Of a DNA stretch of 64,000 nucleotides, positions 18,535 through 27,804 are shown in pieces. Both the position numbers and the translations under genes were made by a program. How positions within the stretch are numbered: position 1 is the stretch's first letter; each line of letters begins with the position of its first letter. The notes under the pieces are model-generated. The model worked only from the letters and a program-made list of their open reading frames with translations, made no database searches and had not been told where the DNA came from. The DNA is from an uncultured Tenacibaculum sp. (GTDB taxonomy: Bacteria; Bacteroidota; Bacteroidia; Flavobacteriales; Flavobacteriaceae): assembly GCF_947502995.1 (NCBI RefSeq), contig NZ_CANNBW010000019.1:1-64000 (forward strand). Direction: 5' to 3'.

Positions 18535-20036
18535 TACTTCACTATTTTACTTTTCAGTTTTAATACCAATGAATTTAACTGATCTGATATCTTTAATTTA
18601 AGTACTATATAAAGATATATTCCTGCAATTAAAATACTTTTTAAGGCAATATTTACCAAATGGTGTATTGGAAGCTTACCAACAAAGAATTCTGGCGTTT
18701 TAAAGTTCCAAAAATAGAAAAGACCGAATAAGGCAATGATGATAAAAAATATTTTAGTTGTCTCTTTTGTGTAAGGATTCATTTCAAACTTAGCTTTTAC
18801 AAACCATAATTTTACTGTGTTAAACACTAGTAATGAAATTAAAGTAGACAAAGCCAATCCATTTGTTCCGAAATTCATTTGATAATAAAACAATTTATTT
18901 AAGAAATAAACCGATAATGCCATACCAAATCCAATAGGTAAAACCATTCTATAAAATTTCGAATTATTTATAATATCTCTATTATTACCAAGAGACATTG
19001 TATACATTTTAGCAAAAGAAATCATTAAAACAACTAACTCTCCTCCTGCGTAACCTTCTGGCATCATTTTAAATAATTCACCGATACTACAATTCACTAA
19101 AAGGAAGAACATTCCACTGATTACTAATAAATTAATAGAACTCTTCTTATATAAACTCTCTACTTCATTTACATTATTCTCGTTTAAAGATTTAGAAGTT
19201 AAAGGTTGTAAGATTTGTGCTAAAGCTCTTCCTGGTGCTTCTATAAATGAACCAATATACACTGCTACTGTATAGTAACTTGCTACTTTAATTGCTTCTT
19301 TACCAGGTATCATTAATTTATCAATATCAATAATAACAGCTCCTGCACTTCCAGCTAAAAAAACATAGGCAGAATATTTTAAAATCTCTTTTGTATTAAT
19401 TGGAAATTTAAAATTAAACTTAGGCAAATACGTTTTAAAAGCATAAAACATCATAATCAAGGTTCTAACTATATAAAAACCTGTTAGTGCATATATAAAC
19501 TCAGATTTATTGATAAAATCAAAGAAAACTGCAATTAATAGAACAAATACTACTGCTCTATTGTAAAACTCTTTAAGTATGTTTCCTAAAACAGTTTTTA
19601 AGTGCACCTTAGCCCAAGAATAAAAAACTTCAAAATACGCACAACTAACCGCTACTATATATATTACTAAAGTATAATCTTCTACTTTTCCATCGTTTTT
19701 AGCACTCAAACGAGAAATAATGAATTCATGAAAAGCATCCCAGAAAAATCCAATTGGCAATGCTATAAATAATGGGAAAATAATTATTGAAGATAAAAAT
19801 CGATCTTTCTCTTCTTTAGTATTGTATGAAGAAAAAAACTTTACAATAGTATTATGAATACCAAAAGCTATTAATGGCATTATTAAATTTGATGCTGATA
19901 ACAAAAAAGTTACTAGACCATGATATTCTTCTTTTAAGATATTAGGATAAAAAGCAATTGCGTTTACTGCACCAATAATAAAACCAAAGTAAATGACTAT
20001 GGTATTCCTAAAAGATTGTTTAAAAATTATTCCCAA
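18534..20036 (-). CDS. Polysaccharide/oligosaccharide flippase (Wzx-like, MOP superfamily)
   Basis: 500 residues with about 12-14 hydrophobic segments along the full length, few charges and no signal peptide. The pattern (SFRNTIVIYFGFIIGAVNAI at the start, PLIAFGIHNTIVKFFSSY, then IDKLMIPG and RALAQILQPL) fits Wzx-type polysaccharide transporters, which flip lipid-linked sugar chains to the periplasm. It is the last gene of a minus-strand operon with two glycosyltransferases and a methyltransferase; one base separates it from the glycosyltransferase gene. Substrate is unknown. Confidence 0.85.
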   Translation of the reverse strand: MGIIFKQSFRNTIVIYFGFIIGAVNAIAFYPNILKEEYHGLVTFLLSASNLIMPLIAFGIHNTIVKFFSSYNTKEEKDRFLSSIIIFPLFIALPIGFFWDAFHEFIISRLSAKNDGKVEDYTLVIYIVAVSCAYFEVFYSWAKVHLKTVLGNILKEFYNRAVVFVLLIAVFFDFINKSEFIYALTGFYIVRTLIMMFYAFKTYLPKFNFKFPINTKEILKYSAYVFLAGSAGAVIIDIDKLMIPGKEAIKVASYYTVAVYIGSFIEAPGRALAQILQPLTSKSLNENNVNEVESLYKKSSINLLVISGMFFLLVNCSIGELFKMMPEGYAGGELVVLMISFAKMYTMSLGNNRDIINNSKFYRMVLPIGFGMALSVYFLNKLFYYQMNFGTNGLALSTLISLLVFNTVKLWFVKAKFEMNPYTKETTKIFFIIIALFGLFYFWNFKTPEFFVGKLPIHHLVNIALKSILIAGIYLYIVLKLKISDQLNSLVLKLKSKIVK

Positions 20037-20037
20037 A

Positions 20038-21324
20038 TTATTTTTGAATTAAATCTTTAATAATAACGGATAGTTTTTCAGTTAATTCTCTTCTATGAAA
20101 ACTATCTACTCCTTTTGATGTTGATTCTAAATTTCCTTTTTTAAAGTTTGAATATAAATTTAAAATTGACTTTTTAGCCAGTTCTTTATTTCTAAAATCA
20201 ACAGCTACACCTGAATTTGTGTTTGATAAAATTTCTGCTAAATCACCGTCTTCTGGTGCAAAGCCTAAAATTGGTCGATTTGCTTGTAAATATTCGAAAG
20301 TTTTACCTGGAATCATCTCTTTTGCACTCGGATAATCATTTACAACAATTAAAAGTACTTGAGATTTTCTTTGATATAATTTAGCTTCTAAATGTGGTAC
20401 ATAACTTACCCTTTTAACATCTTTAAATGCTCTTGATTCAATTTCATTTTCCCAAACTGAATCATCAACTTTACCTATAAATTTAAGTTCCAGATCATCA
20501 GCAAATTCAGAATTCTCTTCACTAATCTCAGATAAAGCTTCCCAAAAGGCTTTCGGATTTCTTTCTGAATTCATTGTTCCTATGTGAGTAATACTGAATT
20601 TTTTATCCAATTCAACTTTTGCCTCTTCTAAACCCTTTTCAGTATCAAAACCATTAGTGATAACATCAATATTTTTATTAAAGTCTTCATACTTTTTTTT
20701 AGCATTTCTACTTACCATAATCACACGATCAGCAGCTCTCACAACTTCTTCCTCTAATTTAAAATGTTTTTTTCTTGCTGAATTTGTTAAAGGTAATAAA
20801 TGAAAATAATCAATACTTGTCCAAGGATCTCTAAAATCTGCTATCCATTTTATTCCTGTAGCTTCTTTAAGTTTTTTCCCAATGAGATGTAAACTATGAG
20901 GTGGACCAGTAGTAATTACTGCATCTACTGAATTTTCTGAAAGATACTTTCTTAGCATTTTCACAGCTGGTTTTACCCAAAATTTTCTAGCGTCTGGAAT
21001 AAAATAATTTGCCCTTATGTACAAAAGAAGCTTTGATATTAAAGAAGGATTAGGATCTAAAAAACCTGCACTTCTTTGAGTTTCATTCTTCTTGAATTTA
21101 GCTACAATATTATTCGGTTCGAAAATCGGACATTTAACAATCTCTATTCCATCTGGAACATCTTGTATTAAAGTTTCATCTACTGTTGGATAAAAAGGAT
21201 TTTCTGCAGTGAAAACAACCGGTTCTATTCCAAAATCTCTTAAGTATTTTACAAACTTTAACCAACGTTGAACTCCTGGTCCACCAGCAGGTGGCCAATA
21301 ATATGTTATAACTAATACTTTCAA
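20038..21324 (-). CDS. Glycosyltransferase, GT4/GT-B type
   Basis: 428 residues. The N-terminus VLVITYYWPPAGGPGVQRWLKFVKYL is typical of GT-B enzymes of the WcaI/GT4 group, with KWIADFRDPW and TNGFDTEKG following. The donor-site region lies near PGKTFEYLQANRPILGFAPEDGD, where a Glu-containing loop precedes the binding helix. It probably adds a sugar to a lipid-linked precursor at the inner membrane face. Its start overlaps the stop of the upstream glycosyltransferase by four bases (ATGA), implying translational coupling. Confidence 0.85.
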   Translation of the reverse strand: MKVLVITYYWPPAGGPGVQRWLKFVKYLRDFGIEPVVFTAENPFYPTVDETLIQDVPDGIEIVKCPIFEPNNIVAKFKKNETQRSAGFLDPNPSLISKLLLYIRANYFIPDARKFWVKPAVKMLRKYLSENSVDAVITTGPPHSLHLIGKKLKEATGIKWIADFRDPWTSIDYFHLLPLTNSARKKHFKLEEEVVRAADRVIMVSRNAKKKYEDFNKNIDVITNGFDTEKGLEEAKVELDKKFSITHIGTMNSERNPKAFWEALSEISEENSEFADDLELKFIGKVDDSVWENEIESRAFKDVKRVSYVPHLEAKLYQRKSQVLLIVVNDYPSAKEMIPGKTFEYLQANRPILGFAPEDGDLAEILSNTNSGVAVDFRNKELAKKSILNLYSNFKKGNLESTSKGVDSFHRRELTEKLSVIIKDLIQK

Positions 21325-22511
21325 TTTAAATTTTTGTATAAATCTATTAATTCTCCAGAAGTCTTATCCCATGTAAAATGATTTCTAACAAAACTTTCAC
21401 CATTTTTTCCTAATTTTTCTCTTAAATTAGAATCATGATATAATTTCAACAATTGTTCTGTAAAATCATGTACATCTTTAGCTTTATGAACTAAACCTGC
21501 TTCTGTTTCTTTCATTAAAACTTCTTGAGCTAAAACGTCACTAATTAATAGAGGTTTTCCGATACTCATATATTGAAATATCTTATTTGCATATGTAGTA
21601 TCGTGATGGATATTTTTGTGTAAAGGAGAAACACAAACATCAGACTCTCTAATCCAGTTTGGAAAAGTAGTATCGTATTGCCAACCAAATAACTTAACTT
21701 GATCAGAAATACTGTTATCAGAAACCATTTTTTCTAAATACTGACTTGTCTTTCCTACTATTACAAACTTTATATTTTTTATTCCTTTCTCATCTCTTAG
21801 TTTTACCAAAGATGATACTACTGTTCTTAAGCCTCTACGTTCACCTGTATCACCAAGGTAAAGTAATGTCAGATCTTCCTTTTGATTCTTGTACGGAATT
21901 TCTAAATCATTCTTGTCATTATAAAAAGATGATCTAATCGTATTGGGAACTACTGCAACTTTACTTTTTAGAATTTGAGTTCTATCGACCAATTCTTTTT
22001 TTGCGTGTTTTGTTACAACAATAACTTTACTCGCATTTTTTACAAACGCTTCCTCTTTTTTAATCCATTTTTTTATTGAGATTAATAATTTCCCATAAAG
22101 CTTTTGCATATGAGGATAAAACCTCATTATTTCTGGTCTGTTTTCGTGTAAATCTAAAACAGTTGGTAAGTTAAATTTTTTGTTGGCTAAAAAAGCAGCT
22201 CCTGCAATTCTTATATCATGAATATGGATAACTTCAACTGAAGTATTTTTAATGAAATCTTTGATTTTAGAACTCATTAAAATATTGTAAAAAGGAAAAG
22301 TATATGCTAAAGCAGATAACTTATACTCTATAGTATTACTAGTATATCTTCTTACTTTAATTCCATTAATTTCTTCTTCTACTTTTTCATTCTTATCATA
22401 TGAAAGACAAAACAAGTAAACCTCATGTCCTTCCTTAATAAGTTCTATCGCTTCATTTTCAACTCTAGGATCAGGTGGATAAACATTATCCAATATCATG
22501 CCTATTCTCAT
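21321..22511 (-). CDS. Glycosyltransferase family 4
   Basis: 396 residues with a GT-B layout: N-terminal domain MRIGMILDNVYPPDPRVENEA and VIHIHDIRIAG; linker; C-terminal donor domain with VAVVPNTIRSSFY, LLYLGDTGERRGLRT and YMSIGKPLLISD. The ERRGL segment matches the conserved GT4 phosphate-contact arginine/lysine region. It overlaps both neighbours by four bases, so the methyltransferase and both transferases form one translationally coupled unit. Acceptor and donor sugars cannot be told from the sequence. Confidence 0.88.
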   Translation of the reverse strand: MRIGMILDNVYPPDPRVENEAIELIKEGHEVYLFCLSYDKNEKVEEEINGIKVRRYTSNTIEYKLSALAYTFPFYNILMSSKIKDFIKNTSVEVIHIHDIRIAGAAFLANKKFNLPTVLDLHENRPEIMRFYPHMQKLYGKLLISIKKWIKKEEAFVKNASKVIVVTKHAKKELVDRTQILKSKVAVVPNTIRSSFYNDKNDLEIPYKNQKEDLTLLYLGDTGERRGLRTVVSSLVKLRDEKGIKNIKFVIVGKTSQYLEKMVSDNSISDQVKLFGWQYDTTFPNWIRESDVCVSPLHKNIHHDTTYANKIFQYMSIGKPLLISDVLAQEVLMKETEAGLVHKAKDVHDFTEQLLKLYHDSNLREKLGKNGESFVRNHFTWDKTSGELIDLYKNLN

Positions 22512-23035
22512 AACTCACTTTTTCGTTCGGCATAAACTGCGTAATACCTAGGTGTAAACGTACGCAACAAAGGTCTTATTCCAATTTTATTTGTTGGGTT
22601 AGTCCATTTATCTGTTTCTTTAATCTCCCAACCTGTTTTTTCTAATAACCAATCGAATTGCCAATCTTCAAATTCATGATAATGTCTATCCCACATATCA
22701 TTTTTACTTCTGTATGCAGTAGAAAACCATAAACGTAAAGGAACAGTTGTTATTAATTTATCACATTCGATAGCTTGCAACACTGAAAAAGGAGACAATA
22801 AGTGTTCAAAAATTTCAAAAGAAGTAACTGCATCTACTTTGTAGTTTTTAACAAGTTCTGGAATTAAATCTAAATCTTCTCCATTTGTATTAAAAACTGT
22901 ATATCCATTCTCTTCCATAATTTCACTAAATGGATTTCTTACTCCTAAATCTAAAACTGTAGCTGGTGCAGGTAATACTTTTTGCAGTAAACTTAATGTT
23001 TTATTGTATCTGTTTTTTGGTAACTTTTTGTACAT
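22508..23035 (-). CDS. SAM-dependent methyltransferase (class I)
   Basis: 175 residues. VLDLGVRNPFSEIM is a variant of the SAM-binding motif I, followed by DAVTSFEIFEHLLSP (motif II/III region typical of methyltransferase type 11) and KLITTVPLRLWFSTA. The WDRHYHEF segment is seen in small methyltransferases of surface-polysaccharide loci. It is first in the operon, so it probably modifies a sugar or lipid carrier of the same pathway. An exact -7 box, TAGATTTG, lies upstream on the minus strand (23061-23068), without a good -33 box. Confidence 0.75.
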   Translation of the reverse strand: MYKKLPKNRYNKTLSLLQKVLPAPATVLDLGVRNPFSEIMEENGYTVFNTNGEDLDLIPELVKNYKVDAVTSFEIFEHLLSPFSVLQAIECDKLITTVPLRLWFSTAYRSKNDMWDRHYHEFEDWQFDWLLEKTGWEIKETDKWTNPTNKIGIRPLLRTFTPRYYAVYAERKSEL

Positions 23036-23106
23036 TTTAAAAACATAATCTTTAACAAAACAAATCTATTGATTATAAATAGAACTTTACCTAAAAGTTA
23101 TGAAAT

Positions 23107-23131
23107 AAAAAAAGGAGTTTCAAAACTCCTT
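23107..23131 (-). terminator. Terminator of the candidate small RNA
   Basis: Read on the minus strand, AAGGAGT pairs with ACTCCTT across a six-base loop (TTTGAA) and is followed by seven T. On the plus strand there is no T run, so it works leftward only. Confidence 0.75.
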
Positions 23132-23185
23132 ACATAGTTCTCCCATCGCTATTTTCCCTGCGTTACGTTTCTTTGACTTTTATAG
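23107..23185 (-). ncRNA. Candidate small RNA with own promoter and terminator
   Basis: On the minus strand an exact TAGTTTTG box (23191-23198), with TTTT 19 nt upstream (23218-23221), is followed about 75 nt later by a strong terminator, AAGGAGTTTTGAAACTCCTT plus seven T (23107-23131). No open frame of useful length lies between, and no minus-strand gene ends here: the neighbouring genes diverge from this gap. The RNA holds two GGGA motifs (GCAGGGAAAATAGCG and CGATGGGAGAAC) that can sit in loops, with AUAG/CUAU pairing around the second. The Flavo-1 RNA motif of Flavobacteria is a family worth testing; I could not check it. Confidence 0.6.
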
Positions 23186-23303
23186 ATCTACAAAACTAAT
23201 TTTATTCACAATATTTAAAAAGTTTTATATTGCACATTTTATAAAATGTATGCAAACTTCTTAGCTAAAAAGAAGAAAAACCAACCAAATAATCCGCTGT
23301 AAA

Positions 23304-25010
23304 TTGAAAGAAAAATTATTCTTTTTATTCATTCTTGTGTGCTCTTTTTGCGGAGCTCAACTTGATTCTAGAGAAGATTTTGAGGTTAAATTGTCTTATT
23401 ATAAAGACTCAAATCTCGATAGTTTATATTATTATGCAAATAAAAATATAAACTCAAAAAACTTATGCGTTCGATTAAGCTGTAAAAATGCTATTATATA
23501 TTATCATTATAAAAATAAGAATTATAGCGAAGTAGAAAAACAAGCCATAAAATTACTTGAAGAAACAAATTTCATCTTACAAAACGACAATATTAATCCT
23601 TGTGTAATTAAAACTAAAATAGGAGTTTTTAACCGTTTATTTTGGTTATATAAAAACACTGAAGAATTTGAAAAAGCGTATAATGAACTTGTAAAATTTT
23701 CAGATTATGTAAAGTCTATTGATGATAAAAAAATTGATAAATTTCATTACTTGGTCACTATAGAGATGTCTAAAGCTTTAATAAAAAATGAATTAAAGTT
23801 AGAAGATGATTCAAAAGAAATTTTATTAAAAGTTGTACGAGCATTAAAGAATAAAAAAGCTGATCAAACAGATACAATTAATTTTAATAATATTATAACT
23901 AAAAAAGCTGATGCTAATAATCTACTCGGTAAAACATATTTACTTTTAAGTAAAAATAAAAACAATACAGCACTTTTAGATTCTACAATACATTACTATA
24001 ACGAAGCTTATAAGTATACCAAACTTTTTATACCTGTACATTCTGACTCTGAACTAATGTATACTTTAAAAATGACAGAAGTATACATTGCTAAAGGAGA
24101 ATACCAAAAAGCTTTAGATCTTGTAGATACATATTCTAAAATTAGTAATGGTCATGAATATCGTCAGGAAGCTTATTTGAACAAAGCTATTTGTTTTCAA
24201 AATTTAAAGAGAATTGATTCAGCTATTTTTTATGCTCAAAAGTTAATTAGAATTCAAAATATTAGAAAGAGTTCTTTAGTTACTGGCTATAATATTTTAT
24301 CAGATCAATATTTTAAAAACAGAAAGCTTGATAGTGCTTACAAATACTCTGAATTAACAATTAAAGAAATTGATGAAACTAGAGCCCGTAAAGACAAAAC
24401 TTATCAATTATTATACGATAACGATATCGAAAAAATTAAAGAGCTTAACAAATCCATAATAAAAAGTGAGAAGAATAAATACACGAATATCATTTTAGGC
24501 TGTATTTTCATTTTATTAATTGCTTCTGGATTCTTTCTCTTCAAAAGAAAAAAATACAAAAAAGAAATTGTAGGCATTCAAAATAAAGAAAAAGAAGAAA
24601 ACATTGAGATTGAAACTCCTAAAGAAAAAGAATCTCAAAAAGTTGAGTATAATATTGACGAAGAACTTGAAAAGAAAATTTTAACTAAAATTGATACTGT
24701 AGACAATGAGCTTAGCTTTTTGAAATCTGATTTCACAATAAACACATTAGCTAAAGCACTAGAGACAAATTCTACTTACATTTCGTTTGTTTTCAATAAA
24801 AATAAAAACGAAACATTTAAACAATATTACAGTAGAAAAAAGATAGATTATATTGTAGAAAAGCTAAACAATGATAAAGTATATCGTAATTATTCTGTAC
24901 AAGCATTAGCAGAAGAAGTTGGATATACAAACGCTTCTGCTTTTACTAGAGTCTTTAAAAAATATATGAATATTACTCCTTCAGTTTACATTAAGAATTT
25001 AAAGGAGTAG
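23304..25010 (+). CDS. Membrane-spanning TPR/AraC-type transcription regulator
   Basis: 568 residues from a TTG start (23304) that yields a signal peptide (KEKLFFLFILVCSFCGAQ). Residues about 20-385 are helical repeats resembling TPR and should be periplasmic. A single membrane segment (about 394-413, IILGCIFILLIASGFFLF) is followed by KRKK, then an AraC/XylS double helix-turn-helix at about 465-565 (NTLAKALETNSTYISFVFNK; YSVQALAEEVGYTNASAFTR). It is a one-component sensor linking the envelope to DNA. Its 3' end overlaps the convergent YfhO gene by 20 bp. Targets and ligand are unknown. Confidence 0.85.
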   Translation: MKEKLFFLFILVCSFCGAQLDSREDFEVKLSYYKDSNLDSLYYYANKNINSKNLCVRLSCKNAIIYYHYKNKNYSEVEKQAIKLLEETNFILQNDNINPCVIKTKIGVFNRLFWLYKNTEEFEKAYNELVKFSDYVKSIDDKKIDKFHYLVTIEMSKALIKNELKLEDDSKEILLKVVRALKNKKADQTDTINFNNIITKKADANNLLGKTYLLLSKNKNNTALLDSTIHYYNEAYKYTKLFIPVHSDSELMYTLKMTEVYIAKGEYQKALDLVDTYSKISNGHEYRQEAYLNKAICFQNLKRIDSAIFYAQKLIRIQNIRKSSLVTGYNILSDQYFKNRKLDSAYKYSELTIKEIDETRARKDKTYQLLYDNDIEKIKELNKSIIKSEKNKYTNIILGCIFILLIASGFFLFKRKKYKKEIVGIQNKEKEENIEIETPKEKESQKVEYNIDEELEKKILTKIDTVDNELSFLKSDFTINTLAKALETNSTYISFVFNKNKNETFKQYYSRKKIDYIVEKLNNDKVYRNYSVQALAEEVGYTNASAFTRVFKKYMNITPSVYIKNLKE

Positions 25011-27396
25011 TTTTCTTTTTTTCTAAATAATACCATCCTATACAAACCAAAACAAATAAAGCTAAGAAGATTAAAGATATTTTATTTCCAGTTTGAATTA
25101 CTTTTGGCTCAAATTTAAACTCGATTTTATGTTCTCCTTTAGGAAGATTCATACCTCTTAGAACATAATTTACTTGATAGTGTGGTTCTAATTTTCCATC
25201 AACATAAGCATTCCAGCCATCTTTATAATAGATCTCAGAAAATACAGCAAACTGATTATTAGTAGATTTACTTTTATATGTTAAATGATTTGGTTCATAC
25301 TTTTCAAGACGAATAAACGATAAGGAGTCTTTAGCATAAGTATCTGTACCTGAATAATCACTTTTTCTAATAACGGCTTGTTCTTTAGTATTAATCGATT
25401 TTAAAGCTTTCATTTCATCATTCGCTGAATCTACTATGTCTAACTTAGAAACAAACCATGCATTTCCATTAGCTTTATCATTTAGTTGAATGTCTGTTTC
25501 ACTACCTATGAAGTATTTCGTATTTAACATATTCAACATTTCCAAATTATTCTGAGCAATTTGATATTCGAAAAGCTCTTGATAACGCATCATTTTAGCT
25601 GCATGATACCCTCCTATTGAGTTATGAAAATAAGAAGTTCTACCTTCATTCATTAAGTTGGTAGAAAAATTAGCTACTCTAAAATGAGTTTTGTCTTGTA
25701 ATATTTTTTTATCAGCTTCATTTGCAATAAAAGGTCTTTCTACATTTCTAGCTGAAGTAAAATCGTCTTTATTAACATATCTTAAATCTACACTTAGTAA
25801 ATCAAAAAGTAATAAAACACTTACGGTAATAATTACTGGTGCTAACTTTACTTTGTCTTTTAAAAACAACCATAAAACTCCTCCTGAAAGTATTACTAAA
25901 ATTAAGGATCTTAACGTATCTGTAAGCAACATAGATTTTCTATCAGCTATTAAAGCTTCAACTAAAGCTGGTAATTGTTTATACTGCTCATCTCTTATTC
26001 CTTCGAAGGTAGAAGACATGTGTGCAAAAATTAACCCTGCAATAATTACTCCACCTGTAGTCAAAACTGCATTTATTAATCCTTTTGTTTTTTCTTCTGC
26101 AGTTTGTTTGCTATAAAAGAACTCTTTGAGACCTAAAACACCTAATAAAGGCACACATAATTCGGCAATTACTTGTATTGAAGAAACTGCTCTGAATTTA
26201 TTGTAAAGTGGTACATAATCGATAAATAAATTAGTTAAGATCGAGAAGTTTTTACCCCAACTAAGTAATAAAGAAAAAATCGTAGCACTAACTAACCAAT
26301 ATTTCAGCTTTCCTCTTACAAAGAAAATTCCGAGAAAAAATAAAAACCAAACTACTGCCCCAATGTAAGCTGGAGCTTCTACAATTGGTTGTTCACCCCA
26401 ATAGGTTAATACTTGTTCTGAATAATCTTTAGCAACAGCTTTTCCTGCGTTTTTTTCTAAAGTTTTATAAAATTCAGAATCTTCACCTAATTTTTCAACT
26501 GTTCCACCTCCCATGTAACGAGGAATAATTAGATTGAAAGTTTCTAAAATGCCATAACTATATTCTGTAATATAAGCTTTATCTAAACCTTTTGTTTTCT
26601 TTTTAGGAGATCCATCTGGATTTATAGTTAACTCAGATTTTCCTCTTGTACTAAAGTTTGCATATTCTTTAGTGGATAATAATCGTGTTGAATTAGTTCC
26701 AATACCAATAATAAAAGCTACTAGTAAAACTCCTACTTGTTTAGCAAAAGTTGGTAATTCTTTATTCTTAAAGGCATCTATCACTTCTACAATTCCTAAA
26801 ATCAGAATACAAAAACCTAAATAGTAGGTCATCTGTATATGATTAGCTGCTATCTCTAAGGCCATAGCTAAAGAAGTAACTATAAAACCTAACAAATATC
26901 TTTTTTTAAAAACATATAAAACTCCTGCAATTACAGCTGGCATGTATGCTATTGTATGCGCTTTGGCATTATGCCCAGCACCAAAAATGATAATCAAATA
27001 CGTTGAAAAACCAAAAGCTAAACTTCCTAAAATAGAAACTTTCCAATCTACTTTTAAAGCATTTAATAGTAAAAAGAAACCTAAAAAATATAAAAATAAA
27101 TAATCTGCTGGCCTGGGTAGAAAACGTAACAAATAATCTAACTCTTTAACAAAATCGTTTGGAAACCTTGCCCCTACTTGATATGAAGGCATTCCACTGA
27201 AAGCATTACCAATCCAATAAGGTTCTTTATTTTCTTCTGCTCTAAAATCATTCATCTCTTTAGCCATACCAATATACTGTGTGATATCGCTTTGTTTGAT
27301 TTGTTTTCCTCCTAAAACAGGGTTAAAATATAATAAAGAAGCAACTATAAATAATACAATTGCTCCTACGTGAGGTAAATACTTCGTAAGTTTCAT
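24991..27396 (-). CDS. YfhO family membrane protein
   Basis: 801 residues with about a dozen hydrophobic segments and a large extracytoplasmic C-terminal domain before a last helix (ISLIFLALFVLVCIGWYYL). The N-terminus with DITQYIGMAKEMNDFR, then PYWIGNAFSGMPSYQ, and the C-terminal FSEIYYKDGWNAYVDG are typical of YfhO proteins, a GT-C-like family linked in Firmicutes to lipoteichoic acid glycosylation. A glycosyl-transfer role in this Gram-negative is inference. The gene starts two bases after the DUF4834 gene. Confidence 0.85.
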   Translation of the reverse strand: MKLTKYLPHVGAIVLFIVASLLYFNPVLGGKQIKQSDITQYIGMAKEMNDFRAEENKEPYWIGNAFSGMPSYQVGARFPNDFVKELDYLLRFLPRPADYLFLYFLGFFLLLNALKVDWKVSILGSLAFGFSTYLIIIFGAGHNAKAHTIAYMPAVIAGVLYVFKKRYLLGFIVTSLAMALEIAANHIQMTYYLGFCILILGIVEVIDAFKNKELPTFAKQVGVLLVAFIIGIGTNSTRLLSTKEYANFSTRGKSELTINPDGSPKKKTKGLDKAYITEYSYGILETFNLIIPRYMGGGTVEKLGEDSEFYKTLEKNAGKAVAKDYSEQVLTYWGEQPIVEAPAYIGAVVWFLFFLGIFFVRGKLKYWLVSATIFSLLLSWGKNFSILTNLFIDYVPLYNKFRAVSSIQVIAELCVPLLGVLGLKEFFYSKQTAEEKTKGLINAVLTTGGVIIAGLIFAHMSSTFEGIRDEQYKQLPALVEALIADRKSMLLTDTLRSLILVILSGGVLWLFLKDKVKLAPVIITVSVLLLFDLLSVDLRYVNKDDFTSARNVERPFIANEADKKILQDKTHFRVANFSTNLMNEGRTSYFHNSIGGYHAAKMMRYQELFEYQIAQNNLEMLNMLNTKYFIGSETDIQLNDKANGNAWFVSKLDIVDSANDEMKALKSINTKEQAVIRKSDYSGTDTYAKDSLSFIRLEKYEPNHLTYKSKSTNNQFAVFSEIYYKDGWNAYVDGKLEPHYQVNYVLRGMNLPKGEHKIEFKFEPKVIQTGNKISLIFLALFVLVCIGWYYLEKKKTTPLNS

Positions 27397-27398
27397 GG

Positions 27399-27650
27399 TT
27401 AGTCTATTTCTTCAAAATCAATATATTCACCTACTGATTTATCGCTTTGTTTATTTGAATTTGGCTTTTTATCAATTACTGTTTCTCCAACTTTAATATC
27501 ACTTGCAGTATTTTGACGGTTCTGATTTCTCATCTTCTCTTCCATCTTACTCATAGCTTTTTTCATTAAATATGGAGCAAACAATCTTGCTAAAAATTTA
27601 AATGAATAGTAAATTATACCAATTATAAGAAGTGTTTTTATTAAACCCAT
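27399..27650 (-). CDS. DUF4834 family small membrane protein
   Basis: 83 residues: one N-terminal membrane helix (LIKTLLIIGIIYYSFKFLARLF), a basic helical region (MKKAMSKMEEKMRNQN) and a polar tail ending VGEYIDFEEID, the conserved acidic end of DUF4834. Function is unknown. It is the first gene of a two-gene unit with yfhO. Confidence 0.8.
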   Translation of the reverse strand: MGLIKTLLIIGIIYYSFKFLARLFAPYLMKKAMSKMEEKMRNQNRQNTASDIKVGETVIDKKPNSNKQSDKSVGEYIDFEEID

Positions 27651-27804
27651 ATAATTTTTATTGCAGTATCTTGTTAATAGTTTTTCTAAAAATCATTCAA
27701 AAATAACAATTTGAGCCAAAACCTTGCGTTAATAGTTTGGTAAACTTAATGGATTGATATTTTTACTGTATGTTTGTAACTGTTGTAAATTGTACGTGTT
27801 GATT

